From assembly GCA_938083195.1 (NCBI GenBank), contig CALKCK010000050.1, forward strand, positions 1 through 64,000: 64,000 bases of DNA, in the 5' to 3' direction. Shown in pieces: positions 18,239 to 26,876 of the stretch. Every line of letters starts with the position of its first letter. Position 1 is the stretch's first letter. The notes beneath the pieces are model-generated. The model searched no databases, was not told the origin of the DNA, and saw nothing but the letters and a program-made list of their open reading frames with translations. Both the position numbers and the translations under genes were made by a program. The DNA is from an uncultured Pirellulaceae bacterium (GTDB lineage Bacteria > Planctomycetota > Planctomycetia > Pirellulales > Pirellulaceae).

Positions 18239-19134
18239 ATAGTTGCATTTACGAAGGAGTAATTCGCCATCGTCGGAACACTCCACACGTCCACCAATTT
18301 GATTTCAAATCATTCTTTTTAATGATGGATCTAGCGGAAATTGATTCCATCTTCCGGCGACACTGGTTCTGGTCTGCAGATCGGTTTGCGTTGGGGCGAT
18401 TCAAGGAATCCGAACATTTGATTCACCATCGCCAATCTGGCAACCTTCGCCAGCGAGTAGATCAGGTTTTAGATGATGCTGGAATTTCACCCAACACGAT
18501 CGGTTCGATCCGATTATTGACACAGTTACGCTTCTTCGGATTCTCGATGAATCCGGTCAGTTTTTTTTACTGCTACTCGCTATGTGGTAAAAACGTTCGA
18601 GCAGTCATTGCGGAGGTTAATAACACCCCTTGGGGAGAGCAACACGTTTATGTTATCTCTTCCCCCGAAACCAACCCGATCCCCAATTCCCAAACGAGCA
18701 TCCGAAGCAATGCCATTGATAAGGACTTTCACGTCTCGCCGTTTATGTCATTGGACATGAGCTATCAAATGTCGTTTACTGTTCCCGGCAAGAAACTGGG
18801 GGTAAAAATTGAAAACCACCTCGATCAGCCATTAAACGACGTTAAGAAAATCCTTGACGTTTCCATGCTCATGAAGCGGAAACCGTTCACCGGATGGAAT
18901 CTGAATCGGTTGTTAGTAAGATATCCGCTGATAACTTTACAAATCTTCGCGAGTATCTACTGGCAGGCGTTTCGTTTGTTTTTGAAAAAGACCACCTTTC
19001 ACTCCCATCCGCGGAAACGCAATTCAGACACCACGCCCCCAGACAACTCCGAAGACCCACAAGCAACCACAATATCGGGCGAGTCCACTCGACCGTCTCC
19101 ATCAAAATCTAAATCTGTTTTGGTAAGCCGATGA
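18232..19134 (+). CDS. DUF1365 family protein
   Basis: A 300-residue DUF1365 protein of unknown biochemical function. Family features are visible: SCIYEGVIRHRRNTPHVHQF at the N-terminus, LLTQLRFFGFSMNPVSFFYCY near residue 98, VRAVIAEVNNTPWGEQH near 120 and the KDFHVSPFM segment near 162. The last 50 residues are serine, threonine and proline rich and look disordered. The gene overlaps both neighbours (7 bases with the amine oxidase, ATGA with the methyltransferase), so it acts in the same pathway. DUF1365 genes are consistently coupled to CFA-like methyltransferases, which argues for a direct role in acyl-chain modification or presentation. Confidence 0.92.
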   Translation: MLNSCIYEGVIRHRRNTPHVHQFDFKSFFLMMDLAEIDSIFRRHWFWSADRFALGRFKESEHLIHHRQSGNLRQRVDQVLDDAGISPNTIGSIRLLTQLRFFGFSMNPVSFFYCYSLCGKNVRAVIAEVNNTPWGEQHVYVISSPETNPIPNSQTSIRSNAIDKDFHVSPFMSLDMSYQMSFTVPGKKLGVKIENHLDQPLNDVKKILDVSMLMKRKPFTGWNLNRLLVRYPLITLQIFASIYWQAFRLFLKKTTFHSHPRKRNSDTTPPDNSEDPQATTISGESTRPSPSKSKSVLVSR

Positions 19135-20579
19135 ATCACTTTCCCAACCCAAAATCCAATCGACTCGCCGCCATGCCTCACGAAACTGAAACTTCGATTG
19201 GAATTGTGAACACTGAATTTCCGCTTGCCCCTAACAACGGCTCACAGAAACAAAAGCAGACTCAGCCAAAATCTGATTTCTTCCGCAACCAAATTTTCAA
19301 ACGTTTCCACCAAATCGTTGGCGGCAACTTGAAAGTCGTCGACCAGACTGGATCAATGCAGTCGATTGGGGCAAACGACCCAACGGATGATTTAGCTGCG
19401 ACCGTGGTAGTTGGTGATCATAAGTTTTACAAGCGAGTAATGGTCGGTGGCACTATCGGTTCATCTGAATCCTATGCAAATTCAGAGTGGGTTTCGAATG
19501 ACCTAACTTCCTTAATCCGAATTATGATTCGAAATCTGAATCAGTTTTCCCGAATCGAGAAAACATGGGGGTGGGTAAAAAACAGTTGGAATTTCATTCA
19601 ACACATGATGCGGCGGAACACCATCAATGGCAGCCAAAAAAACATCCACGAACATTACGACTTAGGAAACGATTTCTACCAATTGTTTCTCGATCCAACC
19701 ATGAACTATTCATCCGGCATTTTTGAGTCACCCGAAGCGGATGCGGATGACGCTAACAAAATGCACGACGCATCCCTGAGAAAGATGGATCAAGTCTGTC
19801 GGAAACTTCGTCTCAATTCGTTAGACCACGTTTTAGAAATCGGGACAGGCTGGGGCGGACTTGCGATTCACATGGCCAAACAATCTGGCTGTCGCGTCAC
19901 CACCACTACGATATCCAAAGAACAGCATCGCTTTGCAGTGGAACGAGTTCGTAAAGAGGGACTCGAAGATCGAGTCACCGTTCTCTTACAAGATTATCGA
20001 TTGCTCACTGGCAAGTTTGACAAAATTGTTTCCATCGAGATGATCGAAGCGGTCGGGCATCAGTTCTACGATGAATACTTCTCTCGCTGCTCGGACTTAT
20101 TACGCGAGGACGGTGTGATGCTACTCCAATCGATTACGATCGGAGAACAGAACTACAAATACCACATCAGCCACGTCGACTTTATCAGGAAATATATTTT
20201 CCCAGGCGGATGCCTACCTTCGGTAACCGCGTTATCCAATGCGGTCGGGCGATCTACAGATATGCGGATGCTGTCTCAAGAAGACATTACTCCTCACTAC
20301 GTAAAAACATTAGCTTTCTGGCGTCGCGAATTCATGAGCCGCATCGATGAAGTTCGAGCACTCGGCTATGACGAACCGTTTGTTCGTTTCTGGCACTTTT
20401 ATCTGTGCTACTGTGAAGCAGCGTTTGCAGAACGACGAGTTCATAACATTCACATTTTGTATTGCAAACCTAAATGTAAAATCGATCCTGTGAACGATTT
20501 CGCCCAACCCTTGCGAGAAAGCCAATCGGAAGCCGACCAGCAATGCTCCATCTCCCCTCAGTCCTTTGTGGGTCGTTAA
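19131..20579 (+). CDS. Cyclopropane-fatty-acid-synthase-like SAM methyltransferase
   Basis: A 482-residue class I methyltransferase of the CFA synthase family, expected to transfer a methyl group from SAM to a double bond in membrane phospholipid acyl chains. SAM motif I reads VLEIGTGWGGLAIHMA (about residue 236), and the EMIEAVGHQFY and YIFPGGCLPSV segments are typical. Residues ahead of the catalytic domain (about 55-160) match the N-terminal domain of bacterial CFA synthase. Compared with E. coli CFA, the bicarbonate-site segment YSCAYW reads YSSGIF and LLHTIG reads LLQSIT, so a Cys and a His are replaced, which may favour a methyl- or methylene-branched product over a cyclopropane. The start overlaps DUF1365 by ATGA. 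An internal ATG 14 codons in is an alternative. Confidence 0.9.
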   Translation: MNHFPNPKSNRLAAMPHETETSIGIVNTEFPLAPNNGSQKQKQTQPKSDFFRNQIFKRFHQIVGGNLKVVDQTGSMQSIGANDPTDDLAATVVVGDHKFYKRVMVGGTIGSSESYANSEWVSNDLTSLIRIMIRNLNQFSRIEKTWGWVKNSWNFIQHMMRRNTINGSQKNIHEHYDLGNDFYQLFLDPTMNYSSGIFESPEADADDANKMHDASLRKMDQVCRKLRLNSLDHVLEIGTGWGGLAIHMAKQSGCRVTTTTISKEQHRFAVERVRKEGLEDRVTVLLQDYRLLTGKFDKIVSIEMIEAVGHQFYDEYFSRCSDLLREDGVMLLQSITIGEQNYKYHISHVDFIRKYIFPGGCLPSVTALSNAVGRSTDMRMLSQEDITPHYVKTLAFWRREFMSRIDEVRALGYDEPFVRFWHFYLCYCEAAFAERRVHNIHILYCKPKCKIDPVNDFAQPLRESQSEADQQCSISPQSFVGR

Positions 20580-20966
20580 ACCAAAATACGAATGCTTCAC
20601 CCGATGATCCAATCATCCTTGGCTATTGAATTAGCTTTTGGATGCGTTGGTGAATCTTGGAGCCCGTTAGCTCTTTAGGGCGTCAATCACACACTGAAAT
20701 TCGAATCGACTCAGCCTAAAATTTAGTTCTGCAATGTGAAACTTCGCGGACTGTAACGACTTACGAAACACTCCTGCACCAGACACTCAATCGCATCAAC
20801 GGATGTTGAACATGCGCCATGCGGCTCAATCGAATGTTTTTTGGTCCCTTGACGGAAACCTTGCTCAACAACGAAGTTGCGAATTTGTTTATCGAACCGA
20901 AGCAACCGTCAAGCGATAAAGTTTGGTCTCAAAATTCAGGCTAGACTAGTTTTCAATTCCCAAACG
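20580..20966. other. Convergent intergenic region
   Basis: 387 bases between two convergent stops (methyltransferase and wecB). I see no strong terminator hairpin, gene or repeat; several short frames on both strands show no domain. Confidence 0.5.
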
Positions 20967-22097
20967 TTAATCTTCGGCAGCTTGAGAGGCCAGCACGTCG
21001 GCGATTTGCCGCGACGCGGTTCCGTCTCCATAAGGATTTTGGGCATCTGCCATTTTCGAGTATGCAGCTGGATCACTTAGCAAGCGAGTCAATTCCGACT
21101 CAATCGTTTCCTGGCATGTGCCGACTAGTTTTGCGTTTCCAGCTTCCACACCTTCGGGCCGCTCGGTAGTGTCTCGCATGACTAAGACTGGTTTACCAAA
21201 TGATGGAGCTTCTTCTTGCACACCGCCAGAGTCCGTCAAAACGACATCACTCTGATTCAGCAGCCAAACAAATGGCTCGTACGACAGGGGAGCAACTAAA
21301 TGGATTCTTGGGTGGGCTCCCAAAATGCGATTGACGGGTTCTTGCACTTTCGGATTTAAATGGACTGGGTAGATAAAATTAACATCCTCGAATTTGTCTG
21401 CAACGTTTCGGATCGCGTTACAAATATTTTCAAATCCTTGGCCATGGCTTTCTCGGCGGTGGCCTGTTACTAAAACAACTCGAGTGTCTTTCGTTAACGG
21501 CTGAATTGCCTGGGCGGCTTCGGGGATATTTTGTGTCACTCGATCTCTAGTCAACAACAACGTATCGATGACCGTATTTCCAGTCAGGAAAACATCGTCG
21601 GTGCTAACTCCCTCGGAGAGTAATGTCGATTCAGCATGTGCTGTTGGTGGGAAATGCAGGTCTGCCATCTGACCAATTAAACGGCGGTTGATCTCTTCCG
21701 GGAATGGTGAAAATTTATTTCCAGTCCGAAGCCCCGCCTCAACGTGTCCAATCTTGATCTGTTGATAGTGCCCAACAAGTGCACCGCAGAATGCCGTGGT
21801 CGTATCACCCTGCACCAAAATGACATCCGGGCGATCGTTTTCGCAGACCTCGGTGAGCCCGGCAACGGCACGAGCTGTAATCTGCCCAAGCGACTGCCCT
21901 GGCGCCATTAAGTTCAGATCATGATCAGCGACGACACCAAACGCATCGAGAACTTGATCTAACATCTCTCGGTGCTGACCGGTCACGCAAACTACTGATT
22001 TAAATTCGTCTGGACGACTCTGCAGTTCAAGAACCAGCGGTACCAATTTGATGGCTTCCGGACGCGTTCCAATGATCGTCATTACAGTTTGCGGCAT
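20967..22097 (-). CDS. wecB: UDP-N-acetylglucosamine 2-epimerase (non-hydrolysing)
   Basis: A 376-residue enzyme that interconverts UDP-GlcNAc and UDP-ManNAc, supplying ManNAc for surface polysaccharide. Family signatures are all present: TIIGTRPEAIKLVPLV at the start, VTGQHREMLDQ near residue 39, VQGDTTTAF near 95, the HVEAGLRTG box near 116, TGHRRESHG near 210 and DSGGVQEEAP near 288. Length is typical. It stands alone on the minus strand, with no glycan biosynthesis genes next to it. ATG 22097 is used; an internal ATG five codons in is possible. Confidence 0.96.
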   Translation of the reverse strand: MPQTVMTIIGTRPEAIKLVPLVLELQSRPDEFKSVVCVTGQHREMLDQVLDAFGVVADHDLNLMAPGQSLGQITARAVAGLTEVCENDRPDVILVQGDTTTAFCGALVGHYQQIKIGHVEAGLRTGNKFSPFPEEINRRLIGQMADLHFPPTAHAESTLLSEGVSTDDVFLTGNTVIDTLLLTRDRVTQNIPEAAQAIQPLTKDTRVVLVTGHRRESHGQGFENICNAIRNVADKFEDVNFIYPVHLNPKVQEPVNRILGAHPRIHLVAPLSYEPFVWLLNQSDVVLTDSGGVQEEAPSFGKPVLVMRDTTERPEGVEAGNAKLVGTCQETIESELTRLLSDPAAYSKMADAQNPYGDGTASRQIADVLASQAAED

Positions 22098-22429
22098 GCT
22101 ATTCGCTTAATATTTACGAGGTTAAAAGTTCAGTTGAAAACAAGCGTCCCAATAATAGGTCATATTTAAAATGTTGCCGGGAGCTAAATGGGGCCGTTTG
22201 GCCTATTTTGACTGTTAAATATCGGGATTTTAGCGGCAACCCAAAAACTCCGCGCAACCCGAGGCATCGCCAGCGAACTCCGGATAGGTCGCACGCCTGG
22301 CCAAAGCCAAAGAAACGTTAGGCGCTGCTCCAGCGAAGATTGGCAACAGCCATTGAAGCCCCCACCCGTTACCTGTTATCGTCAATTCTTAGGCGACCTA
22401 GCACTCACAAGAAAGAAACCGGTGATTTG
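22098..22429. other. Divergent intergenic region with a long imperfect hairpin
   Basis: 332 bases between wecB and the aminotransferase, holding both promoters. An imperfect stem spans 22173-22240: GTTGCC pairs with GGCAAC, GCTAAAT (22183-22189) with ATTTTAGC, and an inner GGCC-GTTT-GGCC forms a small hairpin. It could lie in the wecB 5' leader or be an upstream untranslated structure; function unknown. Confidence 0.45.
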
Positions 22430-23620
22430 ATGGCATTGATTCGAAATCTCGACCATTTCCCAAGTAAAAACCACGTCAATTTCATGGCGTATTGTAGTGT
22501 TTCGCCGTTAAACCGGCCTGCCGCGGACCGTTCAATCAAATTCATTAACCGCCAAACAGAAGTCGGACGGGGAATGCTGTTTGAATACGTTGGAGATGAC
22601 CACGTTGGCTCCCGCTTTCACAAAAACTTTGGAAAGCTCTTAAAAACCTCGCCCGAAAATATCTCGATGACCACCAACACATCGGAAGCGATTTCAATGG
22701 TGGCCAATGGATATCCGTTTGAGCCCGGTGATGAGGTGATTAGCTATATCAATGAGTACCCTGCCAATCATTATCCTTGGGTTTTACAAGCCAAAAAAAG
22801 AGGTGTTCAACTAGTTCTACTATCCGATGTGGCAACACCTCAAGAAGACAGACCTTACTGCGACAAAATACCGGAGGCGATGGCGAAGGGTTGGTCATTT
22901 GACGAACTGCAATCCCGAGTCACGGCGCGAACCAAAGTCATTGCCCTTAGCCATGTCCAATTTACCAATGGATTCGCCGCTGATCTCGAGCAACTGGGGC
23001 AGTTCTGTAAATCTCATGGAATTGATCTAGTCATCGACGCAGCTCAAGGTCTTGGTTGCCTACCTATCTACCCAGAACAATACGGAATTTCTTGCATCGC
23101 TTCGGCAGGCTGGAAATGGCTTCTAGGCCCCACCGGTACCGGCGTGCTGTACACCAGCCCCGAGTTTCGTGATAAAATAGCAATCACAATGACCGGTGCG
23201 GATCAAATGAAACAAGACACCGAGTATTTGGACCATACGTGGGATCCCCACACCTGTGGGAGAAAATTCGAATATTCAACCGTTTCCTACGGTCTCCTTG
23301 ACGGACTTTCCAGTGGTATCGAAACCGTATTTCTGCCCAACTCAATCGAATCGATTCGCGACCATAACTTTGAGATGCAGGAATTAGCGCTTCAACATTT
23401 AGATTTTGAAAAATACCAACCGGTCGTCCACACTCCATCTCACCGATCGGGCATCCTAGCCCTGATACCTAAATCTTCCACTGCAAAAGAAATCTCAACG
23501 GCTCTGGATCAGCAGAATATTATCGTCACACCAAGAGATGGTTACCTTCGATTTGCTCCTCACTTGTGCACCACAGAAGACGAAATCGTTCAAGCAGTCG
23601 ATGCCCTTAATGCAATCTAA
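22430..23620 (+). CDS. Class V aminotransferase-fold PLP enzyme
   Basis: A 396-residue PLP-dependent enzyme of the class V group (cysteine desulfurase, isopenicillin N epimerase and related). I start at ATG 22430 (MALIRNLDHF), preceded by GGTGA, rather than the open frame at 22340. The cofactor-binding elements are present: TTNTSEAIS near residue 83 for the phosphate site, the VIDAAQGLG aspartate near 202, and the Schiff-base lysine in SAGWKWLLGPTGTG near 229. No cysteine-loop typical of IscS-type desulfurases was recognised, so the reaction (desulfuration, epimerisation or transamination) is undefined. It stands alone, convergent with the alpha-CTD gene. Confidence 0.85.
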   Translation: MALIRNLDHFPSKNHVNFMAYCSVSPLNRPAADRSIKFINRQTEVGRGMLFEYVGDDHVGSRFHKNFGKLLKTSPENISMTTNTSEAISMVANGYPFEPGDEVISYINEYPANHYPWVLQAKKRGVQLVLLSDVATPQEDRPYCDKIPEAMAKGWSFDELQSRVTARTKVIALSHVQFTNGFAADLEQLGQFCKSHGIDLVIDAAQGLGCLPIYPEQYGISCIASAGWKWLLGPTGTGVLYTSPEFRDKIAITMTGADQMKQDTEYLDHTWDPHTCGRKFEYSTVSYGLLDGLSSGIETVFLPNSIESIRDHNFEMQELALQHLDFEKYQPVVHTPSHRSGILALIPKSSTAKEISTALDQQNIIVTPRDGYLRFAPHLCTTEDEIVQAVDALNAI

Positions 23621-23749
23621 TGACTGTGCAATCGAATGCGTGTGCCATCGAATGCGTGCTTCCGAGGCAAGCGACAGATTCTAAACCATCCATCCAACCT
23701 CGAAGGTGTCGAAGTAGAACACTGCAAGACCCTGTACGACCCAAGGCGC

Positions 23750-23777
23750 AAAAAAAAACGCCGCGAATAAGCGGCGT
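23750..23777 (-). terminator. Intrinsic terminator of the alpha-CTD gene
   Basis: GC-rich stem ACGCCGC / GCGGCGT with a six-base loop; on the minus strand it is followed by nine T residues. It lies 30 bases past the stop of the alpha-CTD gene. Confidence 0.92.
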
Positions 23778-23806
23778 GGTCTCAACCCATTGGCTTAAAA
23801 ACGATA

Positions 23807-24082
23807 CTAGCGAGGCTTAACGTCGCGGCTTGGACGGCTGAAACCGATCGCCTCTAACGACTTAAAAACCTCTTCAAGCGTCTTTTCACCAAAATTCGAG
23901 ATGCTCAATAGCTCCGCGCGACTCGTGTTGAGCAGGTCTCGAACATTGAAAATACCTTTTTCTTCCAGGCAATTTGTAGTTCTAACAGTCAGACCAATTT
24001 CAGCTGTACTCAGGTCTAACTTTTCGATTAGTCTTTTTCTGTTCTCTTCGGTCTCACTGACCCTAATTCGTGTCTTTGCCAT
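23807..24082 (-). CDS. Free-standing RNA polymerase alpha C-terminal domain protein
   Basis: A 91-residue protein consisting almost entirely of the helix-hairpin-helix domain normally found at the C-terminus of RNA polymerase alpha (RpoA). In RpoA this domain contacts UP-element DNA and activators. The E. coli DNA-contact residues R265, N268, C269, G296, K298, S299 and E302 correspond at exact spacing to R34, N37, C38, G65, K67, T68 and E71, so minor-groove binding looks retained. There is no alpha N-terminal domain, so it cannot join the polymerase core like RpoA; residues 1-22 are a charged leader (TRIRVSETEENRKR). A strong Shine-Dalgarno GGGAGGG (24090-24096) and a strong terminator suggest active expression. 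It is divergent from pcrA/uvrD across 236 bases. Confidence 0.88.
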   Translation of the reverse strand: MAKTRIRVSETEENRKRLIEKLDLSTAEIGLTVRTTNCLEEKGIFNVRDLLNTSRAELLSISNFGEKTLEEVFKSLEAIGFSRPSRDVKPR

Positions 24083-24180
24083 CGGGGTTCCCTCCCAAAA
24101 ATGAATGTTCTCTTGCCAATCGCGGTCGCCTTAGATTCGCGCTTGCAAATCCCAATCAAAAAACCGCCCCAGCATTTATT

Positions 24181-24206
24181 TCGCGCCAGTTACAGTCGCG
24201 CCAGTT
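24181..24206. repeat. Direct repeat in the alpha-CTD / pcrA divergent promoter region
   Basis: TCGCGCCAGTT occurs twice, at 24181-24191 and 24196-24206, a 15-base period. Placement between two divergent genes fits a regulator site, but no binding protein can be named. Confidence 0.5.
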
Positions 24207-24318
24207 GCCTTCGCTCCCACAGAATATAACATATCAATCTCAGAGCAGAATCATGGCGACCACAAAATTCACCAAAACCCAAAACTGCTAGCACTAGCCA
24301 TCCGAAGGATCACGCGGC

Positions 24319-26682
24319 ATGCCCCTTTTATCACCCGATGATATTTTGTCACCTCTTAATTCGCAGCAGAGGTTGGCGGTGCAACAGATTGAAGGGCCTT
24401 TGCTGATTCTTGCCGGCCCCGGTAGTGGAAAGACCCGCGTAATTACTCATCGCATCGCGCACATGATTGGCCAAGGAATCCCTTCGCAAAGCATCGTCGC
24501 CCTGACCTTTACCAATAAAGCCGCAGATGAGATGCGGAATCGACTCCAAAAACTAGCCCCGAATAATCGCACTTGGACAGGTACTTTTCACCGCTTCTGC
24601 TCTCGGTTACTTCGCCAACATGCTGAACTGGTTGGACTCCAACAGAATTTCACAATCTACGATTCTGGCGATTCGAAAAAGGTAATGAAACTGGCGATTG
24701 AAAATGCGAAAGTCGACCTAAAACATTACTCTGCCGACAAACTTGCCAGTCAGGTCAGTAATGTCAAAAACAATGGAATCACAGCGGAACATTTCAAACC
24801 GCGTCCCGGTCATGCCCTCGACACCATCATTGGCAAAGTCTATCCCGAATATCAAAAACTACTTAAGGTAGCCAACGGCGTAGATTTCGACGACCTGCTA
24901 TTGCACGCTGTCGACCTGCTGAAAATTTCTCCGGAATTACGAGAAACACTTGACCGCGCCTTTGCCTACATGATGGTCGATGAGTATCAGGATACCAATC
25001 TGACCCAATACCAATTAATCAGGATGCTCAATCACTCCTTGAAAAATTTGGCGGTCACGGGCGACCCCGACCAATCCATCTACGGGTGGCGTGGGGCCAA
25101 TATCAATAATATTTTAGAATTCGAAAAGGATTATCCAGGGGTAAATATTGTTCGGCTCGAACAAAACTATCGAAGCACACCCACCATCCTCCGAGTTGCC
25201 GATCAATTAATTGCTAACAATATAAGACGGAAAAAGAAACAACTTCATACGGAGAATCCAGAAGGAGAGGCCGTTCGCCTCGTAACGTTTCCCTCGCCGC
25301 GCGACGAATCACTCGACATTGCGGATTCGATTCAATTAGGAATTGAATCCGGAAAACATCGCGCCCGGGACTATGCCATTCTCTACCGTGCTAACTGGTT
25401 ATCGCGTTCTGTCGAACACGCCCTCCGCTCGGCCGGTCTGCCTTACCAAATCATTAACGGGCACGAGTTCTATCAACGAAAAGAAATTAAGGACATTCTT
25501 GGCTATTTGCACCTGCTCAATAACCCGAGAGATAATGTTGCGTTCGAAAGGGTCGTCAACACTCCCCCACGGAAAATTGGGAAAGTGACTTTGGGAAGGC
25601 TTCGGCGATGGGCACAAGATAATAACAGCTCGATGTTGGATGCGGCACGCAATTGCAGCCAAATCGATTCCATCTCCAAAGCACCCACCACGAAACTAAC
25701 CCAGTTCGTCGCTATGTTTGATCGACTTTCCTTTCTGTCGACCAATGAAATTGAACCCGTCATCCGTGCAGTTTTGGAAGAAACAGATTACCGGAATTGG
25801 CTCACACTCGACGGCAGCGATGAAGGCTACGAGCGAGCGGGCAATGTCGATGAACTCGTTAATGCATGCAGAGAATTTGACCAGGACCGGCCGACCGAGG
25901 GCGGTCTCGAAGCCTATCTCGAACAGGCAGCCTTGGTTTCCGACACCGACATCTGGGAAGCTCAGTCTGACCGCGTAACACTAATGACACTTCATGCTGC
26001 CAAAGGCCTAGAGTTCCCTAACGTTTACATTGTCGGCCTCGAAGATGGAATCTTGCCACACGAACGGAGCTCAACCGATGATGACCAAATTGAAGAAGAA
26101 CGCCGACTCCTTTTTGTCGGCATCACCCGAGCTGAAAAATATCTTCAAATTAGTCGTTGTGTTAATCGATTCCGAAGAGGGAGCTTTTGGCCTGCCATTG
26201 CTAGTCGATTTTTGATGGAGTTGCCCCGTGAAGAAATGCAAATCTTCGAACCGGCTGGCACCAATTACGATGAAGACTCGGTTGCTGATTCCATCAGCCA
26301 AATTGATCCATGGATGCACGACGGACTTCCCTCCATTGACATCAACGACGAAACAGAATTAGAAATAGACGAACCTGAAACAGAAGTCGCTCCACCACCT
26401 CAGGCGCCGCAAAACTCACCCACCAATTCCCTTTCCGGCATTTCATTAAAAATCCAGACTGGGGCCCAGTTAGCAGAAAAGCAGGCGGCTATGCCATCTC
26501 AAATCCGCTTACATCCCGATCGTTTTGAAATGGGCATGCGGGTTCAACACGCTGAATACGGCCTTGGGGAAATCACCCAGCTGACTGGTGAAGGACAAAA
26601 ACGAACAGCAACCATTCAATTTGACAATCTGGGTAACAAACGATTTCGATTGGCATTCACTAATCTCAGTATTTTGGAGTGA
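24319..26682 (+). CDS. pcrA: UvrD/PcrA-type DNA helicase
   Basis: A 787-residue superfamily 1A 3'-5' DNA helicase acting in repair and in clearing proteins or RNA polymerase from DNA. All helicase motifs are readable: Q-motif LNSQQRLAV, Walker A AGPGSGKT near residue 32, motif II MVDEYQDTN near 221, motif III GDPDQSIYGWRGA, motif IV EQNYRST, motif V LMTLHAAKGLEFPNVY, and motif VI RRLLFVGITRAEK. The C-terminus after a proline-rich linker ends in GMRVQHAEYGLGEI...FDNLGNKRFRL, the Tudor-like domain through which PcrA/UvrD contacts RNA polymerase. Its gene is divergent from the free-standing alpha-CTD gene. The symbol could equally be uvrD. Confidence 0.95.
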   Translation: MPLLSPDDILSPLNSQQRLAVQQIEGPLLILAGPGSGKTRVITHRIAHMIGQGIPSQSIVALTFTNKAADEMRNRLQKLAPNNRTWTGTFHRFCSRLLRQHAELVGLQQNFTIYDSGDSKKVMKLAIENAKVDLKHYSADKLASQVSNVKNNGITAEHFKPRPGHALDTIIGKVYPEYQKLLKVANGVDFDDLLLHAVDLLKISPELRETLDRAFAYMMVDEYQDTNLTQYQLIRMLNHSLKNLAVTGDPDQSIYGWRGANINNILEFEKDYPGVNIVRLEQNYRSTPTILRVADQLIANNIRRKKKQLHTENPEGEAVRLVTFPSPRDESLDIADSIQLGIESGKHRARDYAILYRANWLSRSVEHALRSAGLPYQIINGHEFYQRKEIKDILGYLHLLNNPRDNVAFERVVNTPPRKIGKVTLGRLRRWAQDNNSSMLDAARNCSQIDSISKAPTTKLTQFVAMFDRLSFLSTNEIEPVIRAVLEETDYRNWLTLDGSDEGYERAGNVDELVNACREFDQDRPTEGGLEAYLEQAALVSDTDIWEAQSDRVTLMTLHAAKGLEFPNVYIVGLEDGILPHERSSTDDDQIEEERRLLFVGITRAEKYLQISRCVNRFRRGSFWPAIASRFLMELPREEMQIFEPAGTNYDEDSVADSISQIDPWMHDGLPSIDINDETELEIDEPETEVAPPPQAPQNSPTNSLSGISLKIQTGAQLAEKQAAMPSQIRLHPDRFEMGMRVQHAEYGLGEITQLTGEGQKRTATIQFDNLGNKRFRLAFTNLSILE

Positions 26683-26876
26683 TTGAGTTTCGTCCGCTAA
26701 CTTGATCCAACAACCTTTTAAATTGTTGCAGCAGCGTAATGACACGCTGGCCCATGAACGCCATACTGGAGGTTCGCGAAAGCGAATCCGACGGAGTTGA
26801 TCGAGTCGCCCAAACCCGCCGCCTCGCTTTCGTCTCAATCGAGTTAATCCACGGCTTAGTTTGTAGAGTTTTGTCC

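Noticed and set aside
23631..23658. Two copies of ATCGAATGCGTG after the aminotransferase stop
   Set aside because: Only 12 bases, two copies, no symmetry or context; most likely a small local duplication.
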